From Heliopora coerulea (Eukaryota; Cnidaria; Anthozoa; Scleralcyonacea; Helioporidae): DNA of 64,000 nt. Below the pieces are notes generated by a model. That model worked only from the letters and a program-made list of their open reading frames with translations, had not been told where the DNA came from and ran no database searches. Made by a program: the position numbers and the translations under genes. The stretch's first letter is position 1, and each line of letters starts with the position of its first letter. The stretch is taken from contig JASJOG010000010.1 in NCBI GenBank assembly GCA_030142905.1, forward strand, positions 571,501-635,500, given 5' to 3'. Below, in pieces: positions 36,746 to 47,133 of this stretch.

Positions 36746-39700
36746 AACTGATAGAACTGTAAGTGAAAATCCTAATTAAGTGATACCCTAGCGCTTGCCC
36801 ATTTTTCATTACTATTAGTATTTAAAGTTAAAACTGCCTTTCCTAATTTCCCAAAGGGTTGGAGAAGGCAGAACCACGTGGGCCACAGTGACAGTACGTA
36901 TTTAATACCCATATTTGGATATTTATGTGTATGAGTTCGAACATAGTACAAACTATAAAGATAAAGGCTGACCAATAATGCGAGTGTTTATCCAGAAGGT
37001 CGACTTTATCAAGCAAGAATCAACGCAGTATGAGAGGTCGTATGTACGCACAAGGTGGCATGGCAGGTCGTGTAAGTACCAATAGGTGAGGGACACCTGC
37101 GTGGAAAGCGCATTTATTATGTTGGATTGAAGGAACAAGGGTTGTGAGATGGATCTTACAGGTTGAGAGCTAGAAAGAGATTTTCCCGAAAGCATCTGAT
37201 CGTAAAATTCTGAGAATCAAAATAAATGTTTGTGGGCTAAATTGACGGCTTAGTTTATCAATGTTACATGAGCAGAATGTATATTATAATTATTATATAC
37301 AAGGTAACTGTATCATATGAAACTACAGATTTTGCAGTCCAACAACGATAACATCCATATAGATATGTCTCCGAAGATATGGAGATTGAGTAGAAAATGT
37401 TTCTAATAACCGAGAAATAAAGACAAGTGTATTACACAAAATATTTGGATTGTCTTCCGATACGCAGTTTAACATTTACCGTAAAATAAAGTATATACTT
37501 CTCATGTGGATTGTTTTGACCATCAGTGATTAAAGATAAGCGCATGACATTTTACTCTTTAAATTCCTGCTTTTTTGTTGTTGTTGGTTATTTGTTGTCT
37601 TCTGTTTTCTTTTCTTCTCCCATTTTGGTTTTGTTCCAGGTGTCCGAGATATGAGGCACGGCGTTAAGGGGCCGATAATACATTAGACCGTTAGTAAGTC
37701 AGACCGGCACGACTTGAGATCATTCCCCGCACAAATTCTTGTTTTAGTTTACATGAGACCGATTCGAAAATAAGGTTGAACCATTTTCGCTCATTTCGGG
37801 TACTGAACCGACACGAATGAGTTCAGACTATTGAACTCTAAAAAGACTGGAACGATATTTCGTACCAGGCCTCTCGATTGAATGAAACCGACAGCAGAAA
37901 ATTTTTTTGGGATCATTTCCAACATTAGTAACCAGGCCCGTAACTCGGTCGCCAAGCTGCCAGGCCATGCAAACGGAAGTGCAAAATTAGTTTGTTTTTT
38001 TTTCTGGTAGTGGCGTACCTTGCAGGTCGGAGTCAAACTAGTCAGTGTGAACCAAGTGAAGTAACCTGTGAATCTTTGATTCCTTATCCTGTAACCCTTG
38101 TGGGATACTGGTTATGTAACCCCCAAAAGCTCTGCTTTGAGGCAGTTTAGCTTACCCAACTTGAGCTGATGAATTTCATATGAAACAACACCACAAATCT
38201 GTGTGATGTCGTGCCAGTTCTTGTATTACTGATGTTTTCAAGTGTCCGGGGGAAAATTAGAAAAATTTTCCCGGGAGGTATGCTTGGAGAGATATAAGAG
38301 AGGGCACAACCTAAGTGCATTTCAACTCATTTTCAAGTTGGATGCTCGAGCAATACTGAAAATGTGCCGGTCCGACTATCGTTCTCATCTCTGTTTAACG
38401 CCTAAACAGTGTTTTCGACTGTGTTTTATTTTTCACTAATTGATCATTCGTCTGTCTCTGAGGTGGTCGTTTCTGAACCATTACACGCTCCGTATAGTTT
38501 TAGGCCATAATTTAGGTATCGATACCAATACGAGATTTCGTCAAAGTAAACCTATGCTGAATGTAATAACTTACATAATCTTGTTGATAAACAGCGACTC
38601 CAGTTGTGTCGCAATCGCAATGAACCTTCACCGTATACTGTAACAGACAGCGTTGAGTGAAGAATGCTGTTCGCGAAAAAAGTGTTCCCCAAATTTTGAA
38701 TGTCCTTAGGAAAGAGATTCATAACTCATTCAAAACTTATACCGTAAAGCTGTTAGAGACGTAAACTTTAATCGTGAACGCGGGAGAAGAATGAAATAGA
38801 TTTGGATACAAATTAGCAAATTTCATGCGGCTTCGAACTAAAGCATTGCAACGAAAGTAATTCCATCCGGCGCAGATATGTCCTAAATAGGCCTGGTGAC
38901 TAATGCTGAAAGTGATACTAAAAAGTTTTTCTGCAAGCCGACAATGGGGCGTTACGTAGGTCAAAAACACGCGTGGGAAAAGGTTGTATTGAACCTTTAC
39001 TTTTCATTGACAGTTGATTCTGACAAATATGCAATCCTACTGACATTGTCCTTTACTTACTAAGGATAAAAAAGAAAACTGCCAAAAAAATTCCGAAATT
39101 TAGGTTACGGTTTTCGCAATTGGTTGCGTGTTTTATCGCGTAGGGGACTGGGATCAGATGACCTACGAATCGACCTACATGACTGCCTTCATGTTGGCTT
39201 CAAAATACAGTTTACAGGTGTCATTTCAGTCTTCAGAGTTCAATGGCTCAGACCGGTTAGAAGTTCGACCGGTAAGAAATTTTCTTCATGAAAACGCAAA
39301 ATCTCTCCAGACCAACCATTGATGTGACGGACAAGGGAATCATTGTTGCTGGGATTTAACCAAAACTCAAAATGCGGCCACAAATACTTGCAAGAACATG
39401 GCTTTAGTATTATTATGGTCTAACGTAAATACATTAAAGAATTTGCACTTTGGTAGCGGTATGGATTCGTTCCAGTCTCATATGTAATCACCCCTTGAAG
39501 GGCAATTTCCATCCAGGCGAATTTTCTTGGGCGTTCCCAAACTTAATAATTCATGTAATGAAAGCAAAGAGAATCAGTACCGAGACCAAGATTTGGATAC
39601 GTGACCTTAATTAGCATACAATTTTGAAAACTTTCAGCCTGATTGTCTCCTAAATCCTAAAATAAGGATTTGTTGTTGAGGCTTTCTAGATTAAAACCTC

Positions 39701-40564
39701 TAAACCATAAGGTCTATGCAAACACCTCAGAAACAACAAACAAGGAATTTCTCGCTACATTTCTCGGTGTTTGGATATATGAAAAACTCTATTTCGTGCT
39801 TGATCCATTCCATATACATTGTCTTGCCCAAAGTCTGCGTCTAGCTTGTCGTACCATAATTTTGCGACAACATGTGATTGAGCGAAAGCCAGCTGAAGTC
39901 GGTGTTAAATCGACTTCGTTGCCAAACGACCCAAATGTTGATTTCTACCAATCAGGATATCGGAATATTGGCAAGTACATGTTGTGCGTCTGTAAATATT
40001 AGGTTTTCTCGTTCGAAATGAGATAGGTCGGAACCTTACCTCAAAAACTAACCGCAGACCGCCAGCTCGACTTTATTCAACGTATATAGGACCCCAAGAG
40101 GTCGGGTCAAACCTCAAGATCTGCGTGAGGAATAATTTCCATTGTCTTCAAAAGTTTAGTCAGTCCCAGTGGCTCTGGAAGCTTTTCAAAGATGGAAGTG
40201 TCCCGTGTCTTACAGAATACCATAAAGAGTGCCACGCCCTCAGGTGAATTTAAAGGTAACTTGCTACATTCATAACATGCAAGATAACAATTTTAAGAAC
40301 TTTTACTATTGAAAATAATACTTCACAATTTATAGAGCTACAAATAGGTTCCAAAATGTCTCCGTTGCTGTTCATGGTATATGAATTATTTACAAATTAC
40401 ATCAATATCTAACGCTTTAAGTATGTCATTATGAGAATGACAAATAGCGGCGCATTTAACCTCGGCGCAGTCACAGTGCATCAAAGTCACGTCTTTGTGC
40501 GGTGTAACTTACTGCCGTTGCGTTAAGCCTCGCTTGACGTGGGTGAACACACCAACAGCAATTT
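36746..40564. other. 3' flank and intergenic region
   Basis: No further gene is visible. The best early polyadenylation signal for the FYVE gene is AATAAA at 37221-37226. Several open frames of 60-110 codons (for example 39670-40002) have no recognisable domain or splice logic. Confidence 0.45.
37221..37226 (+). terminator. Candidate polyadenylation signal of the FYVE gene
   Basis: AATAAA lies 476 bases after the stop codon, followed by a T/G-rich stretch. It is plausible only; others follow further downstream. Confidence 0.35.
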
Positions 40565-40930
40565 GCATAGGGCAGGGGTGGCCAAACTTGCTTAATGTAA
40601 GAGCCACATACGATAAAGTTCAAATGTTTGAGAGGACATCTAAGTCACTCCCCCGGCGCACCCAAATCTTTAATCCCCTTACCCATGACCTCAGTCTTCT
40701 GACATTCCTCTGTAACCCTTGCTGACCGGAAATTTCTTTAATCCCTCTGCCCCCACCATTCCTTCCCTCAGCACTAAAGAACAATGCCTCACTCAGATCT
40801 AGCATTAAAATTAGAATATAAATTCTTAAATATTTTTACTAACCATGAACATTAAACTTACGTTTTAATCCAATGGGGTTTCAATTCATACCCAGTAAAT
40901 AATTATAAAGCCTGAAATTTTTTTTATTTA

Positions 40931-42225
40931 CAGTACGGATCAAAAGTATGAGTCCAGTCAAGAATTAGAGTCACATTTATTAATATACAGAAGTATGTCA
41001 CTCAGTAGAGCAAGAAATGCCGCATTATTGAAAGAATAATGGATGTGGAAGAACAAATAACATCATAAAGAGCAAAGCAATTTTGTTTTCACCCAATAGT
41101 TTCATTAATATTTTGTGTACCCTCCTTTTGCTATGAAAACTGCTGAAATTCTTTGTGACATAGATTCAATAAGTTTGTGGATAATTTCTGGCTTCAGGTT
41201 GTTCCAGTACTCATTAATGGCATGCCATAGGGTATCTTGACTAGTGATTGCATACTTTGTCTTATCCCTTTTCAAATGTTCGCATAAATTTTCGATTACA
41301 TTAAGATCAGGGAATTGAGGAAGAAAATCCATAACAACCAGCACACCATGGTCTTCTTTCCTCTGCAAATATTTTCTACAGAGCTTACAGGTGTGTTTGG
41401 GGTCATTATCTTGTTGTAAAACGAACCCGTGAAACATCCAAAAACCTGAATACTTCTACCACCACGTTTTACTTTAGATTTCACACATTCGCTTAGTATT
41501 CTTTCATTACTTCTGCGTCTGACATAAAATCATCGACTATTTCCGTAATGCTGAACTTTGGATTCATCTGTAAACAGAACTTTTCTCCAGTCGTCAACAG
41601 TATAATACTTGTACTTCTTGGCCCATAGCAATCTCTTGCGTTTATTTTGGGATCGTAAAAGGAGCTTGGAGACTGCTACCCTTCCATTAAGCTCGTTTGA
41701 AGCCAATCGTCTGTGTACTGTATTTTTACTGACTGGCTTCTCTCGAGTGTTATTGAGCAATGCCTGGATCTTACCAGCAGTTGCCATTCTGTTGCGCAAA
41801 GAGGATTTCTTTATCTATCGATCCTCTCGTTGAGTGGTAACTCTTGGCTTGCCACATCTTGGTCCTGTGGAAAAGGATCCTGTTTCCTTAAACCTCTGCA
41901 AAGTTCACTGAACAGCACCTTTTGAGACACTTACTTTATATACAATTTTACCGTGTGACATGCCTTTATTACTTAATGCAATTATTTGGCCCCTGGTTCT
42001 TTCACTGAGGTCTCTAGACATCTCGATACAAGACATGGAAAGAGGGTCGTCTTATTCGATATCCTCATTTAATAAGCAGAAAAAGTAAGGAAGTAGATGT
42101 GGGAGTTACACACATGTAACAATGCCCATACGTCCAGCCTCAGACACCTGGCAAGGCCCTGGGATGAAGTGCATCCTCCAGAAGACAACACTAAAATGAT
42201 GGACTCATACTTTTGACCCCTACTG
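40931..42225 (-). mobile_element. Tc1-like transposon, 1295 bp, nested in the hAT element
   Basis: The inverted ends are CAGTACGGATCAAAAGTATG at the left and CAGTAGGGGTCAAAAGTATG read from the right, with TA on both sides (40929-40930 and 42226-42227). The length and the transposase on the minus strand fit a full-length Tc1/mariner copy. It inserted after the hAT element. Confidence 0.93.
41105..42021 (-). pseudogene. Tc1-type transposase, inactivated
   Basis: The minus strand starts at 42021 (MSRDLSERTRGQII, the helix-turn-helix region). It breaks after about 36 codons and continues in other frames: MRNRMATAGKIQALL with VLFTDESKVQHYG (first catalytic Asp region, 41799-41530), then LQQDNDPKHT and FPDLNVIENLCEHLK (second Asp and third-acid region, 41437-41105). 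A working enzyme would be about 340 residues in one frame and would cut and paste DNA at TA. Stops and frameshifts make this copy dead, although the domain order is complete. Confidence 0.88.
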
Positions 42226-42349
42226 TACCTTTTATATTAACTGTGATGAAAAAAGGAGCTCAGCCAACATATTTCTACGAGCCGCATATTAAAGGTCAAA
42301 GAGCCGCATGTGGCTCGCGAGCCGCGGTTTGGCTACCCCTGGCATAGGG

Positions 42350-43281
42350 CTTCTACATTCCCATAAAGCGTTCCTTTTTCATATGTAAAATACCTACAAA
42401 TAATAATAAACCAGAATGTGCTTCATAGCCACAACATCAGTTATCTTTTTCGCTAAAATGTTGTGGGTGTTCTGCCTATTTTGTACAGTTGCAGTCCAGA
42501 AATTGTGGGTGTCCGGATACCCGGACACTCGGACACCCGGACATCCGCTGCTTTCAGAGCCCTTGGTCAGTCCTATACCTTGATCCATTTGACTTGTTGA
42601 TCTGCCGCGCTTAGTCAATCCGCTTCATGTAAACAATCTGAAATACGTCTTAAAACTGGAATGGATCGCAGCTCAACAAATATTCCGAATTGCGTTCATA
42701 TTTCGCCGAGTTCAAATTTCCATAAGGTTTCTTTTAATTTTTTCCGATCGGAGACGTCTCCTCTTGATGAGTAAAATCGTCCGCGTAAGCCAGAGTAAAA
42801 TTAAAAATCCAAATACGGACCTAAAGGAGTTAATCTTTTCCGGTCCAAAGCGTCTCCAAAATCGTCTGGCGTTAGCCAGAGTAAAATTAAAAGGTGGACG
42901 AGGAATGAAAAGAGATAAACAGCCTACTACATAATAACTTGTTAGGGAAGCTAATTGATATTCGGGCACTCCAATAATATGCAAGTATTTTGACAACACA
43001 TTTTCGTCGTTCAAGTTGACGTCGTAGATCTTAAGATCCCTATTGACGCGTTCAATACACGTTTACTCGTCATGATCTTTCCCTTGGTAGACTGAATGAT
43101 GATTATGCTACCCAAGAGGTCTCCTCTTGACGAATAAAATCATCTGGCGTTAGCCAGAGTAAAATACCAAAGTCGAGTATGGACCTGAAAGGGTTAAGAG
43201 AAAATATTTTCTCGCAGAATCTGAACAAAAACAATTAGGTATAACTAGATATAATCAAAATTATGATCTAACACAAGTATT
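42350..43281. other. Intergenic, dispersed repeats
   Basis: It holds a GGACACCC-type minisatellite at about 42510-42548 and minus-oriented copies of the TTAA-type dispersed repeat (about 42760-42900 and 43125-43197), each with GGCGTTAGCCAGAGTAAAAT or a near variant. Confidence 0.55.
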
Positions 43282-44295
43282 GATTATATGAAAAATGATG
43301 TGACAAAAAGAAGATCAATTTAGAATAAGCACTAGTTCGTTTCGAATAAATTACACTTTATTTCGCACAAACGTTTTCGCTTCTACAAACTTTTCAGGCA
43401 TGAGATTACTTGAGTGGCTCGGTTCTTTTTATGCTTACATTTACATCAATCTACTGTTATGCTAATCTATGGTTATGTCAATTCTTTGGTTTATTTACAG
43501 AAAATCTTCTCGGTCTTGCGTCATCACGTATATGCGAATGTTTTTTATAGCTATATTACTTAAATGGTTTTATTGAAAAGTTTACTATTCCGTTCATTAG
43601 TTTTTGCTCTAGATAATGTTCAAATCGGGCTTAAGAAACCAAATTATCGCTATTTCGTTTGACTCCCTGACCAGTCTACTGGAATCTTTGCAATGATATG
43701 TTGAAAATATTTCCTATTATTGCATGTTTTTAGATGTTCGCTAACCGTTAAATGTCTATATTGACCATGCCGTATTTGCTCCTTATGAAGCGTCACTCTC
43801 TTTCGTAGATTTTCTGTTTGTCTAACATAAAAACTCTCAAATTTCGTGCAAATGATTAAATAGATTACATATCTTGCTTTGCAGTTCATTGCTGAATCCA
43901 TCTTCCATACTTTCCCGTTTTTCAGAGTAATTGACTCTCTTGTGAATATGTATTCGCATGTCTCGCATCTCGGCTCGTTGCATTTTGTAACCATCGGCGT
44001 ATGTTGTTTTTAGGAGAATTCTGCCTTTGTGAGGTGCTGTTTCAGGTTTCTGGGTTGTCTGCTGCTAATCACTATTTTTGTTTGGTCCATTATAGTTTTC
44101 GTTTTTCTTGAATTGTTCAAAAAATTGATATTTCCTTTCACTTTGTCGATAAATTGTGGGTTGTAATCTCGAGTAATCTCACACCTGAAGACCTTGTAGA
44201 AACGAAAACCTTTGTGTGAAATACAATGTGAATTATTCGAAACGAACAAGTGGTTATTCTACATTTATCTACTTTTTGTCACACCATTTTTTATA

Positions 44296-44300
<5 letters not shown>
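43282..44300 (-). mobile_element. Penelope-like element, 5' truncated, with inverted terminal arms
   Basis: A GIY-YIG coding remnant (43650-44178, minus) is bracketed by inverted copies of the same sequence of about 118 bases (43282-43400 and about 44181-44300). The arms share TTATTCGAAACGAAC and the CCTGAA...GTAGAA...CGAAAAC motif, which resembles a decayed hammerhead core as known from Penelope terminal repeats. The reverse transcriptase is missing. Confidence 0.75.
43650..44178 (-). pseudogene. Penelope GIY-YIG endonuclease fragment
   Basis: The minus frame contains RQPRNLKQHLTKAEFS, a TAA stop, then MVTKCNEPRCETCEYI (the cysteine pair typical ahead of the nuclease) and IYLIICTKFESFYVRQTENL, in which the usual YIGxT is YVRQT. 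In intact elements this domain nicks DNA after the reverse transcriptase. The changed GIY-YIG core and the in-frame stop show decay. Confidence 0.75.

Positions 44301-44301
<1 letters not shown>

Positions 44302-44332
<31 letters not shown>
44302..44332. repeat. AT dinucleotide repeat
   Basis: About 15 AT units abut the right arm of the Penelope fragment. Confidence 0.9.
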
Positions 44333-44336
<4 letters not shown>

Positions 44337-44520
44337 CATTAAAAATTCATGAGGAAAATACAAAAGAAAATTATAACCGTGTCGGATCTATATATATGAT
44401 AAAGATACATGTGCCTTTATACGTGAAGAAGAAATTCAATTTTTTCGGCTTACGAAAGCCAAATTTCAAAACTTTCTTCGCGAATTAGCGTATTAGGTGG
44501 TGAATTTCATAAGACATTTA

Positions 44521-44612
44521 AAAAACTCGCAGTACGTGCTTTATCAGGTTTAAAACACTCGGCTATCGCCTCGTGTTTTAAATCCCGATAAAGCACTCCT
44601 GCTCGGTTTTTA
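44521..44612. repeat. Fold-back hairpin repeat
   Basis: AAAAACTCGCAGTACGTGCT onward is mirrored, with few mismatches, by the stretch ending AGCACTCCTGCTCGGTTTTT. The tip is CTCGGCTATCGCCTCG. A diverged sister lies at 50761-50852. Confidence 0.75.
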
Positions 44613-44628
44613 AATATTACATATATAT

Positions 44629-44674
44629 ATGTGTGTGTGTGTGTGTGTGTCTGTGTGTGTGTGTGTGTGTGTAT
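44629..44674. repeat. TG dinucleotide repeat
   Basis: About 20 TG units, with one CTG interruption. Confidence 0.9.
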
Positions 44675-45479
44675 GTTCGTATATGTATAATTTGTTAGAA
44701 CATTCATTCCGCTTGCGCCTGTACCTTAAAATGAATGTTGGACTGGCTTGAAGAGCTGCTTTTCCTAGTTTCTCGCACCTCCTGCTTTTCTTGAACATAA
44801 CGGCGGAATGGTTACAGCTCAGTGATTTTCACAGTAACCGCAGGAACAACGTCCAGTAATGGAGTACAACTTTGAGCTGACATGGAACATACCGACAAAA
44901 AAACTTTGTTCGTCGATACTAGACGAATACCAAATATTGTTACGTTTTTATATTTGACTCCCCTGAATTTCTGAGCACTTTATTACTCTGCTACACAGTA
45001 TTACTACACTACTCACTTCACAGTTAATATTTTACAACTTTTAAAATCTATTTTGCAAGTTCTCACCCCTCCATTAAGTTGATTTTCAAAAAGTCAAACT
45101 GAATTTTGGGACGGTTTAATTTTCTCTTGGTTTTGTCAAGGGCTAAAAATGCTCAGGGCTTCATCTTTTCCCTCCTTTCACTAATCCAGTCCGATTCCTC
45201 CTATAACTCGGCTAATAGTCCTTAATCCAAATAAGCGCTCAATCTGTGATTCTTTACTTGCATTATTTCGGACCTTATGATCTCCTTATTGTGTACGAAA
45301 TTCAAAAGAACAAGGCTCACAAGCCTATTTATAGGCATATAAAAAAATAATAAATTGGTGACTTCACTTGGATTAAGTCTACTTGGTCTATCAGGTCTAT
45401 TTCGTGACTGTTTTCTAAAACGACTGATCTTAGGACCATCTTACTAAAGCGACTGCTTAGGAATTGTAATTATTCAATC
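44675..45479. other. 3' flank of the pseudokinase gene
   Basis: No coding signal is visible. A TTTATT (AATAAA on the minus strand) at 44979-44984 is a candidate polyadenylation signal for the minus-strand gene. Confidence 0.4.
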
Positions 45480-46324
45480 TCACACAGCGACACCAGCATG
45501 GAGATTGGATATTGTTTCATGCAAGGAAGAAAAATTCGGCCTCTGAAGAGGAGTCATCTCCCAACAGCTCTTAAGCACTTCGTAAACATTGGGAGGACAT
45601 GTTTTCGGACGTGGTAGAACGCTGTTACCACGAACATAGCTCACAACCTCACTGTCGTTCATCCCAGAGTAAGGCAGCTGACCATCCGAAAACACTTCCC
45701 AAACCAAGACACCAAACGACCATACGTCGGCCAATTTTGAGTATTCACCATATAGAATCACCTCTGGCGACAGCCAGCGGACAGGGAAATGCTTCTTCTC
45801 AGCGGGTTCCATGACGAAAAAGTTTTGCTCTGGTTTTGCCCAGTGCAGGCCGAGATTCGTCACCTTTACTTGCAGGTCTTTAAACACCATGCAGTTACGA
45901 GCCCGCAGTTCTCGGTGAATGTAACCTTTATCTGTTAGGTATTGCATGCCTGCGGCAATTTGTTTAGCAATTGACAGTCTGTCGACATTGGCAAGTTCAG
46001 TATACGAATTTCGTACTTGTAGGGGGCAGCTTTTACTTCTTTTACCAAAGTCTCTTTGATCACATTCGCGAAGATATTCGTCAAGAAAGCCATATTCCGA
46101 ATATTCGAACACTAAGCATAGTGGAGCCGTTTTAATGCACACAGCCATCAAGCGCACGACGTTTGGGTGGATTAATTTTGCCATCAACGAAGCCTCCTTT
46201 TCGAACTCCTCTTTATTTTTTTCGGAGGGATTTACGTCCTTTAAAACTTTCACCAAGACTTTATATTCGCCACTAGCAAATGGTAAATCATTGGCACGAC
46301 CCAAAAACATCCGTATGTTAATTC
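45480..46324 (-). CDS. PTK7: Pseudokinase terminal exon, kinase-fold domain
   Basis: One exon encodes nearly the whole kinase fold, INIRMFLGRAND to HAGVAV and a TGA at 45480-45482. Seen are VLVKVLKD (lysine kept), an alpha-C-type Glu in EEFEKEASL, HPNVVRLMAVC, HRELRARNC, KVTNLG, RWLSPEVILYGEYSKLADVW and SCWEMTPLQRPNF. The acceptor CTTCAG at 46325-46330 joins directly in phase to the transmembrane exon. Confidence 0.92.
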
Positions 46325-47099
46325 CTGAAGAAAAAAAAAACAAAACATACTCTATATTTCGCAATACAGTTATTATCACAGATATCACTGCTACAAAAGT
46401 TTAAAAAATTGGACAAAATTCAATAATCGCTGGAGTCACTTTGAAAAACTGACGAGGGAACTCTTGGAAGAAAAATGTTTGGTGCTCCTACCATGGTCTA
46501 TTTGCGTATGATATACTGTATATATACAGGGTGAGTCAAAAGTAGCGCCCAAAACCTGTTTTAGGATTGTCAGTTTGTTGTTTGTTTGATATTTGTACTA
46601 CAGTGTGCAAGAAGATAGAAATAAATGAAAGACACGTTTTCAAATTATTTATTTTAAATTATTTCATTTCTTCAGGGAATAAAGAATTGTTACAGGTTGT
46701 TTCACTTGCAATGTTCAAAGTGTCCTCCCTCGTGATTAATACACAATTGCAATCGAGCAGGCACAGAGTGATACACACGCTTGCAGAGTTCGCTATCAAT
46801 TTCCTCAAACTTTTCAGTGATTTTAGCTTTCAATTCCTGAAGAGTACGAGGTTTTTCACGATAAACAGGGTCTTTCACGGTCCCCCAAAGAAAGAAATCT
46901 GCCGGTGTGAGGTCTCGGGAGCATGCCGGCCACTCAATTGGGCAGCGTCGTCCTATCCACTTTCCAGGAAGGTTTTCATCGAGCCACTGGCGAACATGAC
47001 GTGCATAATGAGGTGGGGCTCATTAAGGTAACATATTAAAAACATCAACAACAACACTAGCATAACTTCCTAGAAACTGGGCGCTACTTTTGACTCACC

Positions 47100-47133
<34 letters not shown>

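Larger units (their letters stand above)
40573..42341. mobile_element. hAT-like element interrupted by a Tc1 insertion
   Basis: The ends are CAGGGGTGGCCAAAC and, from the right, CAGGGGTAGCCAAACC. An exact 8-bp duplication GCATAGGG lies at 40565-40572 and 42342-42349. Subterminal GAGCCACA/GAGCCGC motifs are mirrored. Without the nested Tc1 it would be about 470 bp, a non-autonomous hAT. Confidence 0.92.

Noticed and set aside
39670..40002. 110-codon open frame as a possible gene
   Set aside because: No recognisable domain, no splice context and no sign of coding bias beyond chance.
46400..46526. Possible extra pseudokinase exon carrying a glycine loop
   Set aside because: No GxGxxG is encoded, splice sites are weak, and direct joining of the flanking exons keeps phase and the length expected for PTK7.
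46567..47031. 154-codon plus-strand open frame
   Set aside because: It is antisense to the mariner-type transposase remnant, which has recognisable motifs on the minus strand.
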